Shown here: piece by piece, positions 1-8,152 of the stretch
Layout: each line of letters starts with the position of its first letter
Numbering within the stretch: position 1 is the first letter of the stretch
NCBI GenBank assembly: GCA_000695325.1
Contig: AVPN01000142.1
Coordinates: 33,832 to 57,144 of the forward strand
Origin: Pleurobrachia bachei
Taxonomy: Eukaryota > Ctenophora > Tentaculata > Cydippida > Pleurobrachiidae
Direction of reading: 5' to 3'
Length of the DNA: 23,313 nt
The notes under the pieces: generated by a model
What the model was told of the DNA's origin: nothing
Database searches by the model: none
What the model saw: the letters and a program-made list of their open reading frames with translations, nothing else
Program-made: the position numbers and the translations under genes

Positions 1-319
1 GGGGGGGGTTGCCTAATGCTAATGGTCTAAAACGGTTATAGGAAAGTGAGTGAGAGTGAGTGAGAGACAGAGTTTTTGAGATCAAATGCACATATTATGC
101 ACGTGTGGCTGTATAAAAATGACCGCTCCGTCTACCATACTGTGCATTAGTAAGTTAGTCATGCCGCGATGGAAGAAATGAGCATGAACTACTATTTAGG
201 GGACGCTATGTGATAGTAGGAGGAATGGTTCAGCAATGAAATAAAGATATACTTGATAAAAATATATACGTCTTCAAGCTCACACACACAGAATAGCAGG
301 CATAAAATAAAAGAGATGG

Positions 320-351
<32 letters not shown>

Positions 352-383
352 GAACAAGGTATAATGGAAGGGTATATTTTCTC
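1..383. other. 3' flank of PRPF31, no gene seen
   Basis: The first eight bases are a G run, followed by A/T-rich unique-looking sequence with short GTGAGTGAGA-type repeats near 45-70. I see no conserved coding potential on either strand. The stretch holds the downstream flank of the minus-strand PRPF31 gene and the TC microsatellite listed separately. Confidence 0.5.
325..351. repeat. (TC)n microsatellite
   Basis: About 13 perfect CT dinucleotide repeats lie 33 bp beyond the PRPF31 stop codon. On the gene's strand this reads as (GA)n in the 3' UTR or flank. Length polymorphism is expected. Confidence 0.95.
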
Positions 384-1859
384 TCATCCCTTAGCCAGCG
401 AGCGCTTGTTGAACCCAAATCCAGAGGAGAAATAGTCATTAGCCTTGGGAGTATTCTTCTTATCTTCAGCAGCTCCAGGATTCACGATTTCTAGCCCTTG
501 GAGAGGTGTAAAAGCAATACTGGATGCAGTACCAGAGGTTTGGGCACCTGTTTTAACTGTAGATTTCCCGCCCCATATAGCCTGATCTTTTTGGATCTTT
601 CTCTGGACTTTTTTGGAGAGAGTGAGGGCTGTCTTCTTATCAATAACAGCCTGCCGCACTTTCCCAGACCCCTCCTTGCCCACATTACCCAAACTAAACC
701 CGATCTCACCCTGTAGAACATCCTCCTCCACCTGTGCAAATGTCATCCTGTTGGCCCTCCTCCTCAGTTCAGTGACTGCTGTTTTCTCTTTCATCTTCCT
801 CACCCTCCTACCTCCCCGCTTCTTCCTCGGCTCGTCGTCCGGTCTGGGGAGGGCCTTGCCGCGTGTAGCAGGGGGTGCCTCTTGGAGTTTATCAATTTTA
901 GTAGTGATATCATCAAAGAACTGCTGCCCAACATGTCCATCAGGAGCCTGGTGGCAGGCATCGACCCTGGCTGCCAGGGTACACTTAGCAGCCAACAGTT
1001 TGGCAGCTTTCCTCCTGTATTCTTTTGTGAGCCCCTGGACCATCTCAGAGTAATATAAGATGCCAGTATGGGGCTGGATCTGGGTGCTACTAAACCCGCT
1101 CAGCGCCTTCTTGGTCTGACCCAACACCAGGACATTGCAACTAGGCATCTTAGAAAGAGCAGTCAGACCCCCAGCCTGACCCATCAACTTGGTGGCCACT
1201 GTGGTACCGATAATTCTGGACAAGTTGGGGGCAATCATTGCCATTCTGGATTCCACATACAGCAGGATATTCTGCCGTACTTCATCAAGTTCAAATGCAG
1301 CAGCACATGCTTCAATCAGGAGCTTCAGCTTGTCCTCTTCTAATGGTTTTCCGTGGGTTGTAGCGGCTGTCACACTCACCACCATCACAGTAGCCGAGGG
1401 TAGGAAGTTGAGGGACTCAGCGTCAAATCTACTCTTGTGTAGATCATTGCCGAGATAAGACACAGTTTTGATAAAGTCCATGGGGTTAAGGACAAGGGAC
1501 TCTAGCTCAGGGAACCGATCACTATAAAGATCCCGGATATACTTGTGGATAAAAAACACCTCGTTATCGACCTCCACAGCCATGTTATTAGCGTCTACTA
1601 TCAAGTTGTATTCGGGGTGCGACTCAACAGGACCAGAACAGTGGGCCGGTTCCTTCGAAAACACATCGATTGCCTCTTTGATATCCAATAGTGTTTGTGA
1701 GTGAAGGAGACGGAATATGTTGGTGTGCTCGGTGTTTGCTTCACTCGTTTCCATTTCTTCCAACTCCTCTTTTAAAGGTTTGGTGTCCTCTGCATCAAAA
1801 GCGGAGGGGTCTTCATCCAGCTCATCAAGGTCAGCTAACAGTTCATCGGCCAAAGACAT
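384..1859 (-). CDS. PRPF31: U4/U6 small nuclear ribonucleoprotein Prp31
   Basis: Single-exon gene of 491 residues; human PRPF31 has 499. The protein binds the 15.5K-U4 snRNA complex and bridges U4/U6 to U5 in the nuclear tri-snRNP, so it is needed for pre-mRNA splicing. Family hallmarks in order: start MSLADELLADL as in vertebrates; an acidic segment to about residue 45; the NOSIC/Nop region about 75-330, with VDANNMAVEVDNE (88-100), YVESRMAMIAPNLS (201-214), GLTALSKMPSCNV (231-243), and SGFSSTQIQPHTG (254-266) followed by KLLAAKCTLAARVD (287-300); a basic nuclear-localisation stretch RKKRGGRRVRKMKEK (345-359); and the C-terminal SGTASSIAFTPLQGLEIVNP block (442-461). The reading frame is open throughout and looks functional. 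The absence of introns could reflect a compact gene or an old retrocopy. The start is fixed by family alignment. The ankyrin/SOCS gene lies 246 bp upstream on the same strand. Confidence 0.96.
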   Translation of the reverse strand: MSLADELLADLDELDEDPSAFDAEDTKPLKEELEEMETSEANTEHTNIFRLLHSQTLLDIKEAIDVFSKEPAHCSGPVESHPEYNLIVDANNMAVEVDNEVFFIHKYIRDLYSDRFPELESLVLNPMDFIKTVSYLGNDLHKSRFDAESLNFLPSATVMVVSVTAATTHGKPLEEDKLKLLIEACAAAFELDEVRQNILLYVESRMAMIAPNLSRIIGTTVATKLMGQAGGLTALSKMPSCNVLVLGQTKKALSGFSSTQIQPHTGILYYSEMVQGLTKEYRRKAAKLLAAKCTLAARVDACHQAPDGHVGQQFFDDITTKIDKLQEAPPATRGKALPRPDDEPRKKRGGRRVRKMKEKTAVTELRRRANRMTFAQVEEDVLQGEIGFSLGNVGKEGSGKVRQAVIDKKTALTLSKKVQRKIQKDQAIWGGKSTVKTGAQTSGTASSIAFTPLQGLEIVNPGAAEDKKNTPKANDYFSSGFGFNKRSLAKG

Positions 1860-1928
1860 GGTATCTTGCTGCTGCTGGTTGGAAAGTGGGGCTGTTAGGA
1901 GGGATGGGGAACAAGGGATGGCCGATTA

Positions 1929-1990
1929 GATTATGGGATTTGATTATGGGATTCGGTTATGGGATTCGATTATGGAATTCGGTTATGGGC
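1929..1990. repeat. 13-bp minisatellite upstream of PRPF31
   Basis: Four full 13-bp units and a partial fifth follow the pattern G(A/G)TTATGG(G/A)ATT(T/C). They lie 70-131 bp upstream of the PRPF31 start, in the interval between the ankyrin/SOCS gene and PRPF31. Units alternate between GATTATGG and GGTTATGG starts, which suggests expansion of a 26-bp dimer. Confidence 0.85.
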
Positions 1991-2016
1991 TAACTTAGGG
2001 ATATTCTTAGGGACAT

Positions 2017-2022
2017 TTTATT
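2017..2022 (-). terminator. candidate poly(A) signal of the ankyrin/SOCS gene
   Basis: AATAAA on the minus strand lies 84 nt beyond the ankyrin/SOCS stop codon and upstream of the PRPF31 minisatellite. Position and orientation suit 3'-end formation for the ankyrin gene, but the motif is short and unproven. Confidence 0.4.
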
Positions 2023-2105
2023 CAAGAGAATAGAGGGGGTATTTACATATTGTAGTCAGTAAAACACATGTAATCTCATACGCTAATTTAATTATAATAT
2101 AACAT

Positions 2106-3812
2106 CTACATAACTAGGAATTGTCTGATTTGTCCCGCTGTGGGACTACTGTTAGGTTTCATCTCCTCCAGCTGTGAAGGGGCCACCATGCTCCTTCTCT
2201 CAAACATCAGCACCTCTTTACAGATGTCAGTAAGAGGCAGAGAGGCAACTGTCTCAGGGTTGCTCGGTGAGCAGGGAAGGAGAGACCTGATTCTGTGTCT
2301 ACAGAGATCAACTAGGGGCGAGGGGCTTGTAGTTTTCGCTCCGATCCTCATTAGCAGTTCTGATTTTGGGGGATTCATTGTCACTGGGTGACTTTTATTA
2401 CGCAACATGAACACTTGGGTCTGATGAAAGGAGGGAACTTGGTCAACATCCCGGACTACATATTTCACAAACACCAGGAGAGGACGTCATCTAAGATGAA
2501 TGTATTGGAGAGTTAGCGGGAAAACACTATCCCTTGTAAAGGTATAGTTCGACTTAATCAGGTAGCCCAAACATTTAACCCTCCCATACCGCACAACAAC
2601 TTTCAACACACTACTAGGAACTATCTCCATTAGTGACCAACGTGGCATCAGCTTCACGAGAGCTTCAATCAACTCCAAACAGTCCATATCCTGGAGGGTC
2701 TTGACAAGTTCCGAACTCGCCCCAGCAACGGCCGTATCACGCGGCATTTTCATCTCCTCATCAAACTCCTATATTGTCCTTAGTAGGAGGTACGGTCACC
2801 ATCGAAGGTTCTCAAAACAGATGCTGAGAGGTGTCGAGGAGTAGGGGTCGGTGCTGCACATCAGGGGGTCTGCACCGTGTTTTAATAGGCTAGTAACACA
2901 CGATATACTGTTGTTGAACACCGCCTGACTGAGTGGCGTGTCAACCTCAGTTCGACCGATAGCACCCTCGACATCAGAGCCTGCCTCTAGAAGGATAGAT
3001 AGACACCGGGGGTGGCCCCCAATCACTGCACTGTGTAGCACAGTACCGTTTGTAGTAACAACACTCACACTAGCTCCCTCAGCCAGAAGGCACTCTACTA
3101 TCTCTGGGTGTCTGTTCTGGGCCGCTAGGAACAAAGGAGTAACTCCATCACTTGCCTTCAGATCCACTGCATAGGTGTACCTCTCTAGCAGGAGCTGGGC
3201 ACTAGCTAGATGGCCCTCTTGGCACGCTAGATGTAGTGGGGTGATGCCATAATCAGTTGCCTTGTATTGGAACCCAGGCTGGGATATTATCTCCCTGAGG
3301 AACTCGGTGCAACCCTTTCTAGCACAAGAGTGAGCGATAGTCCAGCCCTCGAAGGAGGATATATTAGGGTTTATCTCCATCTCAGTGATCAGTGTTCTAA
3401 AAAGAGGCAGATTATCGTTCTCTACTGCTCTATCCAAACAAGAACAACCATCACCGTCCACAGCATCAACAAGAGCTCCTTTAGAGTGGAGTAACCTCAC
3501 TGCCTCCTCCTTGTTACTCTCAACAGCTAACATGAACGGACTGACCCCCTTGTGGGTTAGACAGTTCACATCTGTATCAGGGGAGGTTAGGAGGGCTGTA
3601 CAGCAGGCCACGTTACCCCTCTCAGCAGCTAAATGCAGGGCAGTCCGGCCCTGGTTATCGGGAATGTTGGTACTCGCTCCTGCAGCTATCAGACGTACTA
3701 CATCGGCCTCTGCTTCCTTGATGCACGCCTTGCTGATCTCAGGCAGAGTTGAGTGGTCGATATAGGAGAAGGGGCAGGGACGAGAGGGGCTTTTTGATCG
3801 ACGTCGCTTCAT
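2106..3812 (-). CDS. Ankyrin repeat and SOCS box protein (ASB family), three exons
   Basis: Likely substrate-recognition subunit of a Cullin-5/Elongin B-C ubiquitin ligase, which is the known role of ASB proteins. Exon 1 (2800-3812) starts MKRRRSKSPSRP and encodes about eight ankyrin repeats, with helices such as GRTALHLAAERG (55-66), GITPLHLACQEG (189-200) and GVTPLFLAAQNR (223-234). A SOCS box lies near 2196-2321 (PLVDLCRHRIRSLL ... SLPLTDICKEVLMF), with the L-C-R Elongin BC-box core and the LPL Cullin-box core. A model that keeps frame and uses GT-AG introns is exons 2800-3812, 2580-2715 and 2106-2420, giving about 487 aa. The first intron contains CTACTAAG, which resembles a branch point. 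Its acceptor (after 2716) lacks a pyrimidine tract, so that junction is the weakest part. The SOCS-type C-terminus is close in style to ASB3. A partial tandem copy lies upstream at 4508-5356. Confidence 0.8.
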
Positions 3813-3814
3813 TT

Positions 3815-3816
3815 CT
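3815..3816 (-). promoter_or_regulatory. splice-acceptor-like AG just before the ankyrin/SOCS start
   Basis: Reading the minus strand, CTTCCATCTCAG ends two bases before the ATG. It would suit a spliced-leader acceptor or the 3' end of a 5'-UTR intron. The same site is preserved in the duplicated copy near 5359-5360. Confidence 0.35.
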
Positions 3817-3971
3817 GAGATGGAAGTTGTTGTTTTATAAAGACAGTGAATCTGGTACTACTAGGTTGAAAGGAAACACTTTTATTAAACTAAACGCTAA
3901 AATGTTACATTATAAATTTTCCATTTACAAAGAAAAATAATCAATATTATGAAGCACACTACAATAAAATA

Positions 3972-4422
3972 CTGTAAAACTAGAAATTTTCGTGAGATTT
4001 TTATTTTCGCTCTTTATTTTTGGCTCGAGAAACCGCAAAAATTAATTTCGCGAAAATATTTTGGACGATTTTCTCCAGAAAGCTTGTGCAAATTATTTCA
4101 GGTCATGTAATCACTGCTCTGATACTTGGCAAGGCATTCAGTGGGAGTTGTAAGCCAATGAGATGTGAGCCTTTTCTGTCTCATCCCCGGACCCCGATTG
4201 GTTATCTCGTAGAGCCTATCGGCGATGAGAAAATACTCACATTTCATTGGTCTACGCTAAGCAGGTCTGGTGTCTCAAACTGTACTTTTGGCGTAATCAG
4301 ACAATACACCCTGACCGTGAAATGTTGGTGGAAGTAGGAGTAGCGAAAATTAAAATCGCGAAAATAGTCAATTTTGATCAAATCGCGAAAATTAATGGTC
4401 GCGAAAATATCTAGTTTTACAG
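3972..4422. mobile_element. MITE (Tc1/mariner-like), copy A
   Basis: A 451-bp non-coding element with terminal inverted repeats. It begins CTGTAAAACTAGAAATTTTCG and ends with the inverted match CGAAAATATCTAGTTTTACAG (one mismatch in about 21 bp). TA dinucleotides at 3970-3971 and 4423-4424 are the probable target-site duplication, as in Tc1/mariner-type MITEs. TCGCGAAAA motifs recur inside both ends. It sits 158 bp upstream of the ankyrin/SOCS start codon. The open frame inside it (4020-4337) has no recognisable protein. Confidence 0.8.
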
Positions 4423-4507
4423 TAACCAAACATAATGATAATTCCCATGGAGGCACACGTTAATAAAACTAGTGTTCACAGACACATATAAACAATAAAA
4501 CTAGCGT

Positions 4508-5356
4508 TCACAGATACAAGATCCGATCCACGATTAAAGGTATAGTAGTACATGAATGGCCCCCAATCACTGCACTGTGTAGCACAGTACCGTTTGTAGT
4601 AACAACGCTGACACTAGCCCCCTCAGCCAGAAGGCACTCCACTATCTCTGGGTGTCTGTTCTGGGCCGCTAGGAACAGCGGAGTAACTCCATCACTGGCC
4701 TTCAGATCCACTGCATAGGAGTACCTCTCCAACAGGAGCTGGGCACTAGCTAGATGGCCCTCTTGGCACGCCAGATGTAGTGGAGTGATACCATAATCAG
4801 TCGCTTTGTATTGGAACCCAGGCTGGGATATTATCTCCCTGAGGAACTCGGTGCAACCCTTTCTAGCACAAGAGTGAGCGATAGTCCAGCCCTCGAAGGA
4901 GGATATATTAGGGTTTATCTCCATCTCAGTGATCAGTGTTCTAAAAAGAGGCAGATTATCGTTCTCTACTGCTCTATCCAAACAAGAACACCCATCACCG
5001 TCCACAGTATCAACTAGAGCTCCTTTAGAGTGGAGTAACCTCACTGCCTCCTCCTTGTTACTCTCAACAGCTAACATGAACGGACTGACCCCCTTGTGGG
5101 TTAGACAGTTCACATCTGTATCAGGGGAGCAATCCTCCCGACATGTCGTCCGGTGCAATGGGGAGAGTCGTCGATTTACCAGGGCAGTCCGGCCCTGGTT
5201 ATCGGGAATGTTGGTACTCGCTCCTGCAGCTATCAGACGTACTACATCGGCCTCTGCTTCCTTGATGCACGCCTTGCTGATCTCAGGCAGAGTTGAGTGG
5301 TCGATATAGGAGAAGGGGCAGGGACGAGAGGGGCTTTTTGATCGACGTCGCTTCAT
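4508..5356 (-). pseudogene. 3'-truncated tandem copy of the ankyrin/SOCS gene
   Basis: This copy holds residues 1-267 of the ankyrin/SOCS gene. At 4557 the duplication ends and the frame runs into unrelated sequence (SCTTIPLIVDRILYL, then stop), so the last ankyrin repeats and the SOCS box are missing. The product could not recruit Elongin B/C, although it could still bind substrate. A one-base deletion upstream joins 22 extra in-frame residues (start at 5422) to the usual MKRRR start. Residues 60-76, a canonical ankyrin helix in the intact gene, read VNRRLSPLHRTTCREDC here because of the complemented block at 5130-5179. The frame stays open because length is unchanged. Other differences from the intact copy are mostly synonymous. 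Confidence 0.8.
5130..5179. other. 50-base non-reversed complement of 3586-3635
   Basis: At all 50 positions the base is the Watson-Crick complement of the base at the same offset in unit A (3586-3635), read in the same direction. Examples: GTTAGGAGGG in A is CAATCCTCCC in B, and GCAGCTAAATG in A is CGTCGATTTAC in B. The flanks (GTATCAGGGGAG on the left, CAGGGCAGTCCGG on the right) are identical in both copies. Unit A encodes a proper ankyrin helix, so A is the original. A true inversion would give the reverse complement, and it does not match. Confidence 0.97.
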
Positions 5357-5514
5357 TTCTGAGATGGAAGTTGTTGTTTTATAAAGACAGTAATCTGGGA
5401 CTACTAGGTTGAAAGGAAACACTTTTATTAAACTAAACGCTAAAATGTTACATTATAAATTTTCCATTTACAAAGAAAAATAATCAATATTATGAAGCAC
5501 ACTACAATAAAATA

Positions 5515-5965
5515 CTGTAAAACTAGAAATTTTCGTGAGATTTTTATTTTCGCTCTTTATTTTTGGCTCGAGAAACCGCAAAAATTAATTTCGCGAAAAT
5601 ATTTTGGACGATTTTCTCCAGAAAGCTTGTGCAAATTATTTCAGGTCATGTAATCACTGCTCTGATACTTGGCAAGGCATTCAGTGGGAGTTGTAAGCCA
5701 ATGAGATGTGAGCCTTTTCTGTCTCATCCCCGGACCCCGATTGGTTATCTCGTAGAGCCTATCGGCGATGAGAAAATACTCACATTTCATTGGTCTACGC
5801 TAAGCAGGTCTGGTGTCTCAAACTGTACTTTTGGCGTAATCAGACAATACACCCTGACCGTGAAATGTTGGTGGAAGTAGGAGTAGCGAAAATTAAAATC
5901 GCGAAAATAGTCAATTTTGATCAAATCGCGAAAATTAATGGTCGCGAAAATATCTAGTTTTACAG
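5515..5965. mobile_element. MITE (Tc1/mariner-like), copy B
   Basis: A duplicate of the MITE at 3972-4422, carried along by the 1.54-kb tandem duplication. It has the same 451-bp length, the same terminal inverted repeats and the same TA flanks (5513-5514, 5966-5967). By eye it is identical in sequence, so it was copied by duplication and not by a second insertion. Confidence 0.8.
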
Positions 5966-6068
5966 TAACCAAACATAATGATAATTCCCATGGAGGCACA
6001 CGTTAATAAAACTAGTGTTCACAGACACATATAAACAATAAAACTAGCGTTCACAGATACAAGATCCG

Positions 6069-8152
6069 ATCCACGATTAAAGGTATAGTAGTACATGAAG
6101 TCCCCATTTCTAGTGAAAGGCTACGAGGTGTGGCATCTCTAGTTCGAACCATCCATTGCCATTGCTGCCGTGCACCAGGGAAATTTGATCAATCTTATCA
6201 AGGTCGTCTCTGTAGGGAAATTTCTTTATCTCAACTCCGTTCAAAGATGCCCTAAAGCTGTCAATATCACAGAAAATGACCACTTCGAATTCTTCATGAT
6301 CCTTTAAAGGTTTGTACGTGTCCCTAATTTCTTTCAGCCATCCGTGAACGAACTTGGTGTTCATCACAATCGTCTTCGGGGGTCGGAAATCAAGGTGAAA
6401 GAAGTTGAAACCATTCTGCATACTTTTAAGATTGACATTGAACTTTATTGTACCCTTGGAGAACTTTCCTAATAACTTGATCCTATCTCCTGGCTTTAGA
6501 GGCCTACGCAACTTGTGATCAGTCGGTAGTGGGGTGGTAGGCAGAGGAGGAGGGACTGAGCCGAACTGTTCGTCGCCGGTGGAATCCTTTGGTATTTCTA
6601 GCTTGAACCACCCATTGCCAATACTGCCGTGTACCAATTCAACTTGATCAATTTTATCCAGGTCGTCTCTGTAGGGAAATTGCTTTATCTCAACACCGTT
6701 TAGGAACGCCCTAAAGCTACCAATATCACAGAAGATAACCACTTCGAATATCTCGTGATCCCCCAGCGGTTTGTAAGTGTCCCGTATTTCAGTCATCCAT
6801 CCTTTACTGAACTTGGTGTTCATCACAATCGTCTTTGGGGGCCGGAAATCAAGGTGAAAGAAGTTGTAACGGTTCTCACTTCGATTAAGGTTGATGTTGA
6901 ACTTGATGGTTCCCAGGGAAAACTTTCCAAACACCTTGATTCTATCTCCTGGCTTGAGAGGCCGACGCAACTTGTGATATTGTGTTGGTAAGAAAGTGGT
7001 AAAGGCGGGAAGAGCAGAAGGAGCTTTAATGGCACAGAACCGGTTCCCAATGGGGTCATGCACAAACCAAACCGACCTGAACTGTGCCAGTGTAAGATGG
7101 CGGGCTTTAAATCCACGATTAAAGGTATAGTAGTACATGAAGTCCCCATTTCTAGTGAAAGGCTACGAGGTGTGGCATCTCTAGTTCGAACCATCCATTG
7201 CCATTGCTGCCGTGCACCAGGGAAATTTGATCAATCTTATCAAGGTCGTCTCTGTAGGGAAATTTCTTTATCTCAACTCCGTTCAAAGATGCCCTAAAGC
7301 TGTCAATATCACAGAAAATGACCACTTCGAATTCTTCATGATCCTTTAAAGGTTTGTACGTGTCCCTAATTTCTTTCAGCCATCCGTGAACGAACTTGGT
7401 GTTCATCACAATCGTCTTCGGGGGTCGGAAATCAAGGTGAAAGAAGTTGAAACCATTCTGCATACTTTTAAGATTGACATTGAACTTTATTGTACCCTTG
7501 GAGAACTTTCCTAATAACTTGATCCTATCTCCTGGCTTTAGAGGCCTACGCAACTTGTGATCAGTCGGTAGTGGGGTGGTAGGCAGAGGAGGAGGGACTG
7601 AGCCGAACTGTTCGTCGCCGGTGGAATCCTTTGGTATTTCTAGCTTGAACCACCCATTGCCAATACTGCCGTGTACCAATTCAACTTGATCAATTTTATC
7701 CAGGTCGTCTCTGTAGGGAAATTGCTTTATCTCAACACCGTTTAGGAACGCCCTAAAGCTACCAATATCACAGAAGATAACCACTTCGAATATCTCGTGA
7801 TCCCCCAGCGGTTTGTAAGTGTCCCGTATTTCAGTCATCCATCCTTTACTGAACTTGGTGTTCATCACAATCGTCTTTGGGGGCCGGAAATCAAGGTGAA
7901 AGAAGTTGTAACGGTTCTCACTTCGATTAAGGTTGATGTTGAACTTGATGGTTCCCAGGGAAAACTTTCCAAACACCTTGATTCTATCTCCTGGCTTGAG
8001 AGGCCGACGCAACTTGTGATATTGTGTTGGTAAGAAAGTGGTAAAGGCGGGAAGAGCAGAAGGAGCTTTAATGGCACAGAACCGGTTCCCAATGGGGTCA
8101 TGCACAAACCAAACCGACCTGAACTGTGCCAGTGTAAGATGGCGGGCTTTAA
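6069..8152. repeat. 1042-bp exact tandem duplication within the galectin gene
   Basis: Units are 6069-7110 and 7111-8152, direct and abutting, with no difference found by eye. The unit runs from the 3' flank of the galectin gene to the middle of its first CRD. The junction at 7110/7111 joins GGGCTTTAA to ATCCACGATT with two or three bases of microhomology. Perfect identity means a very recent event or an assembly duplication. Confidence 0.95.
6110..7138 (-). pseudogene. 5'-truncated galectin copy (two and a partial CRD)
   Basis: This copy holds residues 202-534 of the galectin gene at 7152-8756: the C-terminal quarter of CRD1 and all of CRD2 and CRD3, with identical residues. The N-terminal region and the sugar-contact strands of CRD1 are absent. 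The open frame begins with an ATG inside the 3' flank of the upstream full gene and adds MYYYTFNRG before the galectin residues, so it is a chimera created by the duplication junction. It has no promoter of its own that I can see. It could be translated only from read-through of the full gene or a new start. CRD2 and CRD3 keep all sugar-binding residues, so a product would be a tandem-repeat galectin. Confidence 0.75.

Larger units (their letters stand above)
3013..6099. repeat. 1.54-kb tandem duplication (ankyrin gene plus MITE)
   Basis: Unit A is 3013-4556 (1544 bp) and unit B is 4557-6099 (1543 bp), in direct orientation and abutting. They are nearly identical over the intergenic part and the MITE, with one small indel near 5391. 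They differ more at the 3' end of the gene (about 15 substitutions in 3060-3260, mostly synonymous). A 50-base block in B (5130-5179) is the non-reversed complement of A. The shared unit end ATCCACGATTAAAGG... also marks the left end of the galectin duplication. Confidence 0.95.

Noticed and set aside
4020-4337. 105-codon open frame (also at 5563-5880)
   Set aside because: It lies wholly inside the MITE copies, has no recognisable domain, and is identical only because the element was duplicated.
5130-5179. Ordinary small inversion in the ankyrin copy
   Set aside because: The block does not match the reverse complement of 3586-3635; it matches the complement in the same direction at every position.
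6755-6991. Plus-strand open frames across the galectin copies
   Set aside because: They are antisense to well-supported galectin domains and have no protein-like features of their own.
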